In this document: one piece after another, positions 45,560 to 53,137 of the stretch
How positions within the stretch are numbered: position 1 is the first letter of the stretch
How the letters are laid out: every line of letters starts with the position of its first letter
Source: Nesterenkonia sp052089225
GTDB lineage: Bacteria > Actinomycetota > Actinomycetes > Actinomycetales > Micrococcaceae
NCBI GenBank assembly: GCA_052089225.1
Contig: JBQCZP010000006.1
Span: 11,567-75,566 of the forward strand
Direction: 5' to 3'
Length of the DNA stretch: 64,000 nt
Notes under the pieces: generated by a model
The model's input: the letters and a program-made list of their open reading frames with translations, nothing else
Database searches by the model: none
What the model was told of the DNA's origin: nothing
Translations under genes and position numbers: made by a program

Positions 45560-45577
45560 AATTCAGGAGGTACATAA

Positions 45578-46612
45578 ATGTCCGCTCAGAAGCCCCATCT
45601 GCAGGCAGTCGAGCCCGACGCCGAGCAGGTCACCGAAGAAGCCCGGCACGCCGCCGACCAGGCGCGCGTAGGCTGGGAGCGCTTCCAAGAGATCATTGCC
45701 GAGGATAAGCGCGTCGAGCCCCGGGACTGGATGCCCGATGACTACCGCAAGACTCTGGTGCGCCAGGTCTCCCAGCACGCACATTCGGAGATCATCGGCA
45801 TGCAGCCCGAAGGCAACTGGATCAGCCGCGCGCCCTCCCTGAAGCGCAAATCTGTGCTCATGGCCAAGGTCCAGGATGAGGCCGGGCACGGACTCTACCT
45901 CTACTCCGCCGCTGAGACGCTGGGCACCTCGCGCGATGAGACCTACGAGCAGCTCTACACCGGCAAGGCCAAGTACTCCTCCATCTTCAACTACCCGGCC
46001 CGCACCTGGGCCGACGTCGGCGCCGTCGGGTGGCTGGTCGACGGTGCTGCCATCACCAACCAGGTGCCGCTGTGCCGGGCCTCCTACGGGCCCTACGGCC
46101 GCGCCATGGTGCGGGTGTGCAAGGAAGAGTCCTTCCACCAGCGCCAGGGGTGGGAGATTCTCTACACGCTCTCCCACGGCACGCAGGCGCAGAAAAAGAT
46201 GGCCCAGGACGCCGTGGACCGCTTCTACGGTCCCGCGCTGCAGATGTTCGGCCCTCCCGACGCGGACTCCCCCAACTCCCAGCAGTCGATGGCCTGGAAC
46301 ATCAAGCGCTTCTCCAACGATGTGCTGCGCCAGCGCTTCGTCGACATGATCGTCCCGCAGGCGGAGGCCCTCGGGCTCACCCTGCCGGACCCGGACCTGA
46401 AGTGGAACGAAGAGCGCGGCCACTACGACTACGGCGAACTGGACTGGGACGAGTTCTTCAGCGTGGTCAAGGGCGACGGCCCGCTGAACCACCAGCGGCT
46501 GGCCCACTACCGCGCAGCCCGCGACAACGGCGCCTGGGTGCGCGAAGCGGCTGCCGCCTACGCCCAGAAGCAGGCCGCGGCCGAACAGGACGCAGCCCTG
46601 CTCAGCGCCTGA
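45578..46612 (+). CDS. paaA: Phenylacetyl-CoA epoxidase, catalytic subunit PaaA
   Basis: 344 residues of the diiron ferritin-like PaaA family. Helices carry the metal ligands; conserved blocks include DEAGHGLYLYSAAE near 105, EESFHQRQGW near 187 and the C-terminal ELDWDEF. With PaaC it forms the core that adds one oxygen atom to the ring of phenylacetyl-CoA. AGGAGG lies 7 bases before the ATG. It is the first gene of the five-gene operon, 34 bp before paaB. Confidence 0.95.
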   Translation: MSAQKPHLQAVEPDAEQVTEEARHAADQARVGWERFQEIIAEDKRVEPRDWMPDDYRKTLVRQVSQHAHSEIIGMQPEGNWISRAPSLKRKSVLMAKVQDEAGHGLYLYSAAETLGTSRDETYEQLYTGKAKYSSIFNYPARTWADVGAVGWLVDGAAITNQVPLCRASYGPYGRAMVRVCKEESFHQRQGWEILYTLSHGTQAQKKMAQDAVDRFYGPALQMFGPPDADSPNSQQSMAWNIKRFSNDVLRQRFVDMIVPQAEALGLTLPDPDLKWNEERGHYDYGELDWDEFFSVVKGDGPLNHQRLAHYRAARDNGAWVREAAAAYAQKQAAAEQDAALLSA

Positions 46613-46646
46613 GCACAGCATTGACATTCGGCGAGAAAGGCCACGC

Positions 46647-47003
46647 ATGACTCAGCACGAACCCACCACAGAGTCCGAACAGGTTCCCGCAGGCGGGGTA
46701 ATCGCCTCAGATCCGGCCACTGACAGCATCTGGCCGCTCTGGGAGATCTTCGTCCGCTCATCCCGCGGCCTGTCCCACGTGCACGCAGGCTCGCTGCACG
46801 CACCGGACGGCACGATGGCGCTGCGCAACGCACGCGACCTCTACACCCGGCGCAATGAGGGCACCTCCATCTGGGTGGTTCCCTCAGAGGGCATCACCGC
46901 CTCCGACCCGGACTCCAAGGGCGGGTTCTTCGAATCGGCGCAGGGCAAGAACTACCGCCACGCCACCTACTACACCCAGTCCGAAGGGGTGAAGCACCTG
47001 TGA
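46647..47003 (+). CDS. paaB: Phenylacetyl-CoA epoxidase subunit PaaB
   Basis: 118 residues. The family signature WPLWEIFVRSSRGLSHVHAG is at about 29-48, followed by ALRNARDLYTRRNEG. It bridges PaaAC heterodimers and is needed for activity. The first 25 residues are longer and more polar than in E. coli. The stop overlaps the GTG start of paaC by 4 bp. Confidence 0.95.
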   Translation: MTQHEPTTESEQVPAGGVIASDPATDSIWPLWEIFVRSSRGLSHVHAGSLHAPDGTMALRNARDLYTRRNEGTSIWVVPSEGITASDPDSKGGFFESAQGKNYRHATYYTQSEGVKHL

Positions 47004-47845
47004 GCGACACCGTAGGGTTCACCTCCCAAGACTCCGCGACCCGGATCTCCATGGGTAATGCGATCACCGCAGAGGATCTGGCCTCCCGCGGGCTGCGCGC
47101 AGGCGAGGACGTGGCCCGCTACGCCCTGATCCTCGGCGACGACTCCCTGATGCTGGCCCAGCGGCTGGGCCACTGGATCTCTCGGGCCCCGGAGCTGGAG
47201 GAGGACGTGGCGCTGGCCAACATTGCCCTGGACCTGCTGGGCCATGCCCGGTTCCTGCTCACCTACGCCGGCACCGCCTGGGACAAGACCGAGGACGATC
47301 TCGCCTACTTCCGCGACGAGGAGGAGTTCCGCTCCGCACGCCTGGTGGAGCAGGAGAACGGCGACTTCGCTCAGACCATCGCCCGGCAGCTGATCTTCAG
47401 CTTCTACTCCAATGAGCTCTACACCCGCCTGCTGGACTCCACCGATGAGACCCTCTCGGCCATCGCCGATAAGGCTCTGAAGGAAGTTGACTACCACCGG
47501 GATCACGCCGCCCAGTGGCTGCGTCGTCTCGGCGGCGGCACTGAGGAGTCCCACCGGCGCATGCAGACCGGACTGGACACGGTGTGGACCTACATCGAAG
47601 AGCTGTTCGTCGACGTCGAACCGACCACGGAGCTGGCTGCCGCCGGCGTCGCCGTGCTGCCCTCGACCCTGCGCGAGGATGTGCTGAACCAGCTGAGCAG
47701 CATCATCGACGAGGCCGGGCTGAGGGTTCCGCAGGCCAAGGGAGCCTTCGGAGCCGACCGCAGCGGCCGATTCTCCGAGCATCGCGGCTTCATTCTGGCT
47801 GAGATGCAGGTGCTGGCCCGCGAGCACCCCGGCGCAACCTGGTGA
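47000..47845 (+). CDS. paaC: Phenylacetyl-CoA epoxidase structural subunit PaaC
   Basis: 281 residues starting with GTG at 47000. It is a ferritin-like helical subunit without the full diiron ligand set. Conserved segments include LAQRLGHWISRAPELEEDVA near 52 and the WLRRLGGGTEESHRRM region. It partners PaaA. It ends 28 bp before paaD. Confidence 0.95.
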   Translation: MSDTVGFTSQDSATRISMGNAITAEDLASRGLRAGEDVARYALILGDDSLMLAQRLGHWISRAPELEEDVALANIALDLLGHARFLLTYAGTAWDKTEDDLAYFRDEEEFRSARLVEQENGDFAQTIARQLIFSFYSNELYTRLLDSTDETLSAIADKALKEVDYHRDHAAQWLRRLGGGTEESHRRMQTGLDTVWTYIEELFVDVEPTTELAAAGVAVLPSTLREDVLNQLSSIIDEAGLRVPQAKGAFGADRSGRFSEHRGFILAEMQVLAREHPGATW

Positions 47846-47873
47846 ACAGAACCTGGTGAACGAAGGAGCACCC

Positions 47874-48410
47874 ATGGTGACCACTCAAACCCCTGAACTG
47901 ACTCCCAACGGCACCCGCCCTGCCGGCGAGGCCGATGCCGCCGTCTGGGACGCCGCGGCACAAGTCACCGACCCGGAGATCCCGGTGCTGACCATCGAAG
48001 ACCTCGGGATCCTGCGTGCTGCTGCGGCCACTGAGGACGGCGCCGTCGTCGTCATCACTCCGACCTACTCGGGCTGCCCGGCCATGGACACGATCACCGC
48101 GGACATCGCCTTTGCCCTGCGCGAGGCTGACTTTGCGGATGTGAAGGTCCAGACGGTGCTCAAACCCGCCTGGACCACTGACTGGATGAGTGAGGACGGT
48201 AGGCGCAAGCTGCGCGAATACGGGATCACCCCGCCCAGCGGCAATGCTCCGGTGCGCGGCGGGCCGGTGAGCGTGGGGCTGAGCGTGAAGTGCCCGCGCT
48301 GCGACTCGCTGAGCACCCGGGAGCTGACCCGGTTCGGCTCCACCGCCTGCAAGGCGCTGTACCAGTGCAACTCGTGCTTGGAACCCTTCGACTACTTCAA
48401 GGTGCTTTAA
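47874..48410 (+). CDS. paaD: PaaD, iron-sulfur maturation-type protein
   Basis: 178 residues from the ATG at 47874 (GAAGGAG upstream). The N-terminal MIP18/DUF59 domain contains DPEIPVLTIEDLGIL and TYSGCPAMDTI. A C-terminal zinc-ribbon-like part has C-P-R-C and C-N-S-C pairs. It assists assembly or repair of the epoxidase, probably its iron centre. The stop overlaps the paaE start by one base. Confidence 0.94.
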   Translation: MVTTQTPELTPNGTRPAGEADAAVWDAAAQVTDPEIPVLTIEDLGILRAAAATEDGAVVVITPTYSGCPAMDTITADIAFALREADFADVKVQTVLKPAWTTDWMSEDGRRKLREYGITPPSGNAPVRGGPVSVGLSVKCPRCDSLSTRELTRFGSTACKALYQCNSCLEPFDYFKVL

Positions 48411-49370
48411 TGACTGCTGATCCGACTCAGGCCGCCCCTGCCACCAAGCGCCGGGCTCAGTTCAACACGCTGCGCGTGGATGCGGTGCGCCGACTGACCG
48501 ACGACTCGGTGGAGGTCACCTTCGAGGTGCCCGAGCATCTGCAGGACGACTTCGACTACGCGCCCGGCCAGTATGTGGCCCTGCGCGCCGAGATCGACGG
48601 CCAGGAGCTGCGGCGCTCCTACTCGATCTGCGCTGTGCCGGTTCCCGGCGAGATTCGGGTGGCCATCAAGCGTGACATCGGCGGACTGTTCTCCACCTGG
48701 GCCAATGAGCAGCTGGCACCCGGCGACACACTGGAGGTGATGAACCCCTCCGGCGCCTTCGTCTCCAAGACGGCGATCACTTCGATGAACAACCCGGATG
48801 AGCTGGCCGCTGAGGCTGTCTCCAAGCGCACCGACACCAGTTTGGTGGCCTTCGCTGCCGGCTCTGGGATCACCCCGATCATGTCGATCGCCCGCTCGGT
48901 GCTTGCCGCCTCCCCACAGTCCACCTTCGACCTGGTCTATGCCAACCGGTCAGCCTCCGATGTGATGTTCGCCGAAGAGATCGGCGACCTCAAGGACCGC
49001 TACCCCGCCCGGTTCGCCGTCCACCACGTGCTCTCCCGTGAGCAGCGCCTCAACCCGCTGCTGACCGGCCGGATCGAGGGCGAGAAGCTCAGCGCCCTGC
49101 TGGATCATGTGCTGCGCACCAAGGACACCGACGAATGGTTCCTGTGCGGGCCCTTCGAGCTGGTCCAGCTGGTCCGCGATGAGCTGGACTCCCGCGGCGT
49201 CCCTGCGGAGAAGGTGCGCTTCGAACTGTTCNNNNNNNNNNNNNNNNNNNNNNNNNNNNNNNNNNNNNNNNNNNNNNNNNNNNNNNNNNNNNNNNNNNNN
49301 NNNNNNNNNNNNNNNNNNNNNNNNNNNNNNNCCGACCTCGGACAAGCTCGTGGTCGACTACGACTCCTGA
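48410..49370 (+). CDS. paaE: Phenylacetyl-CoA epoxidase reductase PaaE, interrupted by a gap
   Basis: The N-terminal FAD/NAD(P)H-binding reductase part is intact: RRSYSICAVP near 67 and the FNR motif GSGITPIMS near 146. It runs to RFELF, then meets the 100-N gap. After the gap only PTSDKLVVDYDS and a stop remain, the normal PaaE C-terminus but in a different frame relative to the N run. The roughly 90-residue plant-type 2Fe-2S domain with its four cysteines must lie in the gap. The apparent frameshift is an artefact of the fixed gap size. Confidence 0.9.
49232..49331. other. Assembly gap (100 N) in paaE
   Basis: 100 N replacing the 2Fe-2S domain; the missing length is judged from family size to be about 250-300 bp. 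Confidence 0.95.
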
Positions 49371-49413
49371 GCCCACGACCGCTGAGCACACCACCTGAAG
49401 GGGAGAAGCGAAC

Positions 49414-50184
49414 ATGATCGAGCTGACCATTACGGACAATCTCGCCGAGGTCGTCCTCAACGCACCGGAGAAGCTCAACTCCTTGGACCCGGCGGCCCTG
49501 GCCGAACTGGACGACGCCTACCGCCGGGCCGAAGAGGCCGGGGTGCGGGCCCTGCTGCTGCGCGCTGCGGGGCGTGGATTCTGCGCCGGCCGCGACATCT
49601 CTGCAGTGGACCCCTCCGACGACGACGCCTACCGGTTCCTCTCCGAGACGGTCACCCCGGTGCTGAAGCGCATGGCCCACTTCCCGGCACCGACCTTCGC
49701 CGCTGTGCAGGGGGCCTGCTTGGGCGTGGGTCTTGGGCTCGCGATCGCCACCGACGTGGTCTACATCGCAGAGAACGCAAAGATCGGCTCCCCCTTCGCC
49801 TCCCTGGGGGCCACTTTGGACTCCGGCGGCCACGCTCTGTTCGTCGAACGTCTGGGCGCCCACCGCACGCTGGATCTGATCTACACCGCTGAGCTGATGA
49901 GCGGTTCCGACGCCGTCGCCGCCGGGCTGTTCTCCCGGGCTGTGGATGCTGAAGAGCTGCTGGAGTTCACCCGGCAGAGGGCTCGCAGCGCCTCCAACGG
50001 TGCCACGATGGCTTTCCGCGAGTCCAAGCAGCTGGTCACCCGGCTGCGCGATGAGCGGATCGGGCTGTGGGAATCGGTGGAGGAGGAGAACCGCGCCCAG
50101 GGCCTGCTCTGCGACTCTGCCGACTACGCCGAGGGCTTCGCCGCCTTCCAGGCCAAGCGAACCCCCACCTTCCGCGGCACGTAG
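49414..50184 (+). CDS. paaG: 1,2-Epoxyphenylacetyl-CoA isomerase PaaG
   Basis: 256 residues of the crotonase family. D136 in LGATLDSGG aligns with the catalytic D136 of E. coli PaaG. FCAGRDIS near 56-63 supplies the oxyanion hole. The C-terminal SADYAEGFAAFQAKRTPTFRG closely matches PaaG. It isomerises the ring epoxide to the oxepin. It follows paaE by 43 bp, so it is likely the sixth gene of the operon. Confidence 0.9.
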   Translation: MIELTITDNLAEVVLNAPEKLNSLDPAALAELDDAYRRAEEAGVRALLLRAAGRGFCAGRDISAVDPSDDDAYRFLSETVTPVLKRMAHFPAPTFAAVQGACLGVGLGLAIATDVVYIAENAKIGSPFASLGATLDSGGHALFVERLGAHRTLDLIYTAELMSGSDAVAAGLFSRAVDAEELLEFTRQRARSASNGATMAFRESKQLVTRLRDERIGLWESVEEENRAQGLLCDSADYAEGFAAFQAKRTPTFRGT

Positions 50185-50247
50185 GCCAGCCGTCCGACCC
50201 AGGGCCGTAGACTCTGCGGTGAGTGGCATCGACAGGGAAGGACGAAT

Positions 50248-51066
50248 ATGACCGACAGTGACCGCACCATCCTCATCACCGGCGCCACCAGCGGGCTGGG
50301 CCGCGAGCTCGCCCGCACACTGAGCACTGCTGGGGGCCGACTCATCCTCCACGGCCGGGATCCTGAGAAGCTCGACTCCCTGCGCACCGATCTGGCGGCG
50401 TCGAGTGCCGTGATCGACACCGTTGCCGCCGATCTCTCCGACCTGGCCCAGGTGCGCAGCCTGGCGGCGGACGTCGCCGAGCTGACTGACCACCTCAGCG
50501 TCCTGGTCAACAACGCTGGCCTGGGCAAAGGCAGTGACGACACCCGCCAGGTGTCCCCGGACGGCTTCGAACTGCGCCTCGCCGTCAATCACCTGGCGCC
50601 CTTCGCACTGACTCTGCGGCTGCTTCCGCTGCTGGAGGCGGGCGCACCCAGTCGCATCGTCCACGTCGCCTCCGGGGCGCAGCAGCCCTTAGACCTCGAC
50701 GATCCGCACATGGAGTCCGGCTACTCGGGATCGCGCGCCTACGCACAGAGCAAGCTGGCCATGGTCGCCACAGGATTCATGCTCGCCGAGCATCTCCCAG
50801 CCGAGGTGACCACAGTGAACAGCCTGCATCCTGCGACCCTGATGCCCACCCGGATGGTCCAGGAGGGCTACGGCTACACCGTCGATGACCTCTCCTCCGG
50901 TGTCGCCGCGACCCGGCATCTGATCGAGTCCGACGCCGTCGCAGAAGTCTCCGGGCAGTACTTCTCCGGCACCGAGCAGGCTGAGGCGCACCCCGAGGCC
51001 TACAATCCGGAAACTCAGCAGCGCCTGTGGCAGCTGAGTCACGAGCTGACCCGCACCAGCCTGTGA
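50248..51066 (+). CDS. Short-chain dehydrogenase/reductase
   Basis: 272 residues. The nucleotide motif TGATSGLG is at 11-18, the NNAG motif near 90, the catalytic Ser near VHVASG, and Y-x3-K (YAQSK). It resembles retinol dehydrogenase/WW-oxidoreductase-like SDRs; the DEFELRLAVN-type segment is present as GFELRLAVNHLAPF. Substrate unknown. It follows paaG by 63 bp and may be co-expressed. Confidence 0.87.
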   Translation: MTDSDRTILITGATSGLGRELARTLSTAGGRLILHGRDPEKLDSLRTDLAASSAVIDTVAADLSDLAQVRSLAADVAELTDHLSVLVNNAGLGKGSDDTRQVSPDGFELRLAVNHLAPFALTLRLLPLLEAGAPSRIVHVASGAQQPLDLDDPHMESGYSGSRAYAQSKLAMVATGFMLAEHLPAEVTTVNSLHPATLMPTRMVQEGYGYTVDDLSSGVAATRHLIESDAVAEVSGQYFSGTEQAEAHPEAYNPETQQRLWQLSHELTRTSL

Positions 51067-51185
51067 GCCGGGCCAAGGCTGCCAGCCGGGCTGCCGCGGT
51101 CATGCCACTCTGAACCCGACCCCTGCGCAGGGGCAGGTGGTGGCCGTCATGCCGGGGCCGCCCAAACGACACCCAACACTTCTTT

Positions 51186-51229
51186 CGCAATACCTATTGC
51201 GCAATGTTCGTTTCGCAAGTACTGTTGCA
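51186..51229. promoter_or_regulatory. Tandem palindromes before an ArsR-type regulator
   Basis: CGCAATA-CC-TATTGCG (51186-51201) is a perfect palindrome. A second, weaker copy, TTTCGCAAGTACTGTTGCATA, follows at 51211-51231. They lie about 60 bp before the regulator start, as expected for autoregulation. Confidence 0.5.
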
Positions 51230-51269
51230 TATCAGTAAGAAGTTCGGCATTCTCGAAAGGACCAGACAG

Positions 51270-51893
51270 TTGACACACGACCCCCCACAGATGCAGACCT
51301 CCGATCCGGCAGTGATGCGGGCGCTGGCCCACCCCCTGCGCATCGAGATCATGGAAGCCATGGATGATGCCGGCGAGGCAACTGCCAGCGAGATTGCCGA
51401 ACGCCTGGATCAAAGCGTGGCCAACGCCTCGTTTCACCTGCGGCTGCTGGCTTCGGCCGGCTTCATCGAACGTGCCGAGCCTCGGGGCCGAGAGAAGCCC
51501 TGGCGGACGAAACACCGCGGTCGTAACCTGCGCCCCGAACATGATGATCCATCCTCCATCGCAGAAGCCTCCGAATTGGGGGCATTGGTCGTCCAGCGCG
51601 AGGCCGCCCGCATGGCCGCATTCCTCCGAGCGGCACCGGCCCACCTGCGCAGCGGTGAATGGATTCCGGCGGTCACGGTCAGCACCGCTACTTTTTGGGC
51701 CACCGCAGAGGAGATGGCCGAAGTCTCCCAGGAACTCGCCACCCTGCTCAACCGCTTCGAAGACCGCAGCGATCCCGCCAACCGCCCTGAAGGAGCAGTG
51801 AAGGGCCGGCTCTTCTCCACCTTGAATCCGGACCTCGAGGAGCTGATCCAGGGTGCTGAGGATTCTGAACCCTCCGATGACGGAGCATCATGA
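51270..51893 (+). CDS. ArsR-like winged-helix regulator
   Basis: 207 residues from the TTG at 51270, which follows GAAAGGA by 8 bases; ATG at 51291 is the alternative. The HTH contains ALAHPLRIEIMEAMDD and the recognition helix SVANASFHLRLLASAGFIER. The C-terminal half is long and helical, without the metal-binding cysteines of classical ArsR. It may sense a small molecule. It overlaps the next gene by 4 bp (ATGA). Confidence 0.82.
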   Translation: MTHDPPQMQTSDPAVMRALAHPLRIEIMEAMDDAGEATASEIAERLDQSVANASFHLRLLASAGFIERAEPRGREKPWRTKHRGRNLRPEHDDPSSIAEASELGALVVQREAARMAAFLRAAPAHLRSGEWIPAVTVSTATFWATAEEMAEVSQELATLLNRFEDRSDPANRPEGAVKGRLFSTLNPDLEELIQGAEDSEPSDDGAS

Positions 51894-52276
51894 CACTGCA
51901 CTACGAAGCGATGCGAGCCGAGGCCGACTATCGGCTCGAGCAGGCCAGACGCAGTTGGCCCAGTGGGACCCCCAGAACCACTGATGGCGCCACGAGGCGG
52001 CTCTGGCAGACAGTATCCCAACGTCTCCGGCGCTTCTGGATCGGCCGCAGGCCGGCTCCACGCCAGGCGGGGCCTGACCGTCCTGCCGGCAGCGACGCAG
52101 TCCGGGTCCATATCACATGTTGGACCGACGGCTCAGAGCCCGCCCGCCAGGTCGTCGAGACCATCCAGGAGGCGGTGGCGCAGCGCTTCCCCTCGGCACC
52201 GCAGGAGCAGCTGCCCACGCGCAGCTGCACCACGAGCCTCAGCAACACTGCAAGGACCCTAACTCTCGTCCGCTGA
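51890..52276 (+). CDS. Hypothetical protein coupled to the ArsR-like gene
   Basis: 128 residues. Basic and Arg/Pro-rich in the middle, with a hydrophilic C-terminus that starts AVRVHITCWTDGSEPARQ. It begins in the stop codon of the regulator, so it is translationally coupled. No family was recognised, and no membrane helix or signal peptide is visible. Confidence 0.5.
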   Translation: MTLHYEAMRAEADYRLEQARRSWPSGTPRTTDGATRRLWQTVSQRLRRFWIGRRPAPRQAGPDRPAGSDAVRVHITCWTDGSEPARQVVETIQEAVAQRFPSAPQEQLPTRSCTTSLSNTARTLTLVR

Positions 52277-52310
52277 TCACTGTTGTGATATGCCAGGTGA
52301 CTGCCCTGCG

Positions 52311-52529
52311 TCACTCAAGGTCGCCGTCGGGCGCCCACTCCAGGAGGTCTCCCGGTTGGCAGTCGAGCACCTCGCACATCGCCTCCAGGGTGCTGAAGCG
52401 GATCGCCTTGGCCCGGCCGTTCTTCAGCACCGCAATGTTCGCCGGGGTGATCCCCACGCGTTCGGCGAACTCGCCCACCGACATTTTCCGCTTGGCCAGT
52501 TCAACATCGATGCGAACTACGATGGCCAT
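52311..52529 (-). CDS. Small Xre-type DNA-binding protein (YozG-like)
   Basis: 72 residues from MAIVVRIDVELAKRKMSV; the longer reading is an ORF over the neighbouring gene. A helix-turn-helix core spans VGEFAERVGITPANIAVLKN, and the sequence ends CQPGDLLEWAPDGDLE. This resembles YozG/HTH_26 proteins that pair with DUF2975 membrane proteins. Its start overlaps the stop of the DUF2975 gene (ATGA), so the two are co-translated. Confidence 0.88.
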   Translation of the reverse strand: MAIVVRIDVELAKRKMSVGEFAERVGITPANIAVLKNGRAKAIRFSTLEAMCEVLDCQPGDLLEWAPDGDLE

Positions 52530-53008
52530 CAGATGACCACATCCATCTCGCTCTTCAGCGTGGTGGCACGAACCAGAAGCGTGCGCATCACCGTCATCAG
52601 CAGGGCAAGCGCCAAGCCGGTCACAACACCACCGAGCAGCATCAGCATCCACCCCGGCGGGGCCGCCGCAACCGCTGACTGGTAGACGATCGTGACCACG
52701 CAGACGAGACTGCCGGCCAGAAAGGCCCCAGTAATCCCGTCGACCCAGCCGAAGGCGCGGGACGAGAACACCTCACCGCTGCGTGCGAACCCCAGCAGCC
52801 GCAAGGTGCAGACAATGCCGACCTGAACACAGAGCAGGCCCAGGATCGCCAGCGTCAGGATGGGCCAGCGCATATGGGCCGCATCCGGCAGATCGCTGGC
52901 CACCACCCCAGACAGCCACGGCAGACCCACTATCTGGACCGCGGCGATGAACACCAGGGCGGCCACCAGCATGGCTCGCAGCGCACTGACAGCGAAGTGA
53001 TTGCTCAT
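52529..53008 (-). CDS. DUF2975 membrane protein
   Basis: 159 residues with four membrane helices (roughly 8-28, 48-68, 92-110, 118-140), matching the DUF2975 family, which nearly always comes with a small Xre repressor. The function of the pair is unknown. The helices are separated by a basic loop (GFARSGEVFSSRAFGW). Confidence 0.86.
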   Translation of the reverse strand: MSNHFAVSALRAMLVAALVFIAAVQIVGLPWLSGVVASDLPDAAHMRWPILTLAILGLLCVQVGIVCTLRLLGFARSGEVFSSRAFGWVDGITGAFLAGSLVCVVTIVYQSAVAAAPPGWMLMLLGGVVTGLALALLMTVMRTLLVRATTLKSEMDVVI

Positions 53009-53027
53009 GCCGTCGACCGTAACTGAT

Positions 53028-53046
53028 TATCGATCGAAAATCGATA
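53028..53046. promoter_or_regulatory. Operator candidate TATCGAT-N5-ATCGATA
   Basis: A perfect inverted repeat with arms 53028-53034 and 53040-53046 lies 20 bp before the DUF2975 start. The downstream Xre protein probably binds here to regulate its own operon. Confidence 0.55.
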
Positions 53047-53137
53047 GTTATACGACCGGACCCACGGGCCGGAAGTGCCTACGTTGCTCTGGCCGAGCGC
53101 CTCGACGGCCCCCTCATCACCTAAGCCTCTAAAGTGG

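Noticed and set aside
48410..49370. PaaE lacking a 2Fe-2S domain as a biological variant
   Set aside because: The domain is expected exactly where the gap lies, and the C-terminal residues after it are normal.
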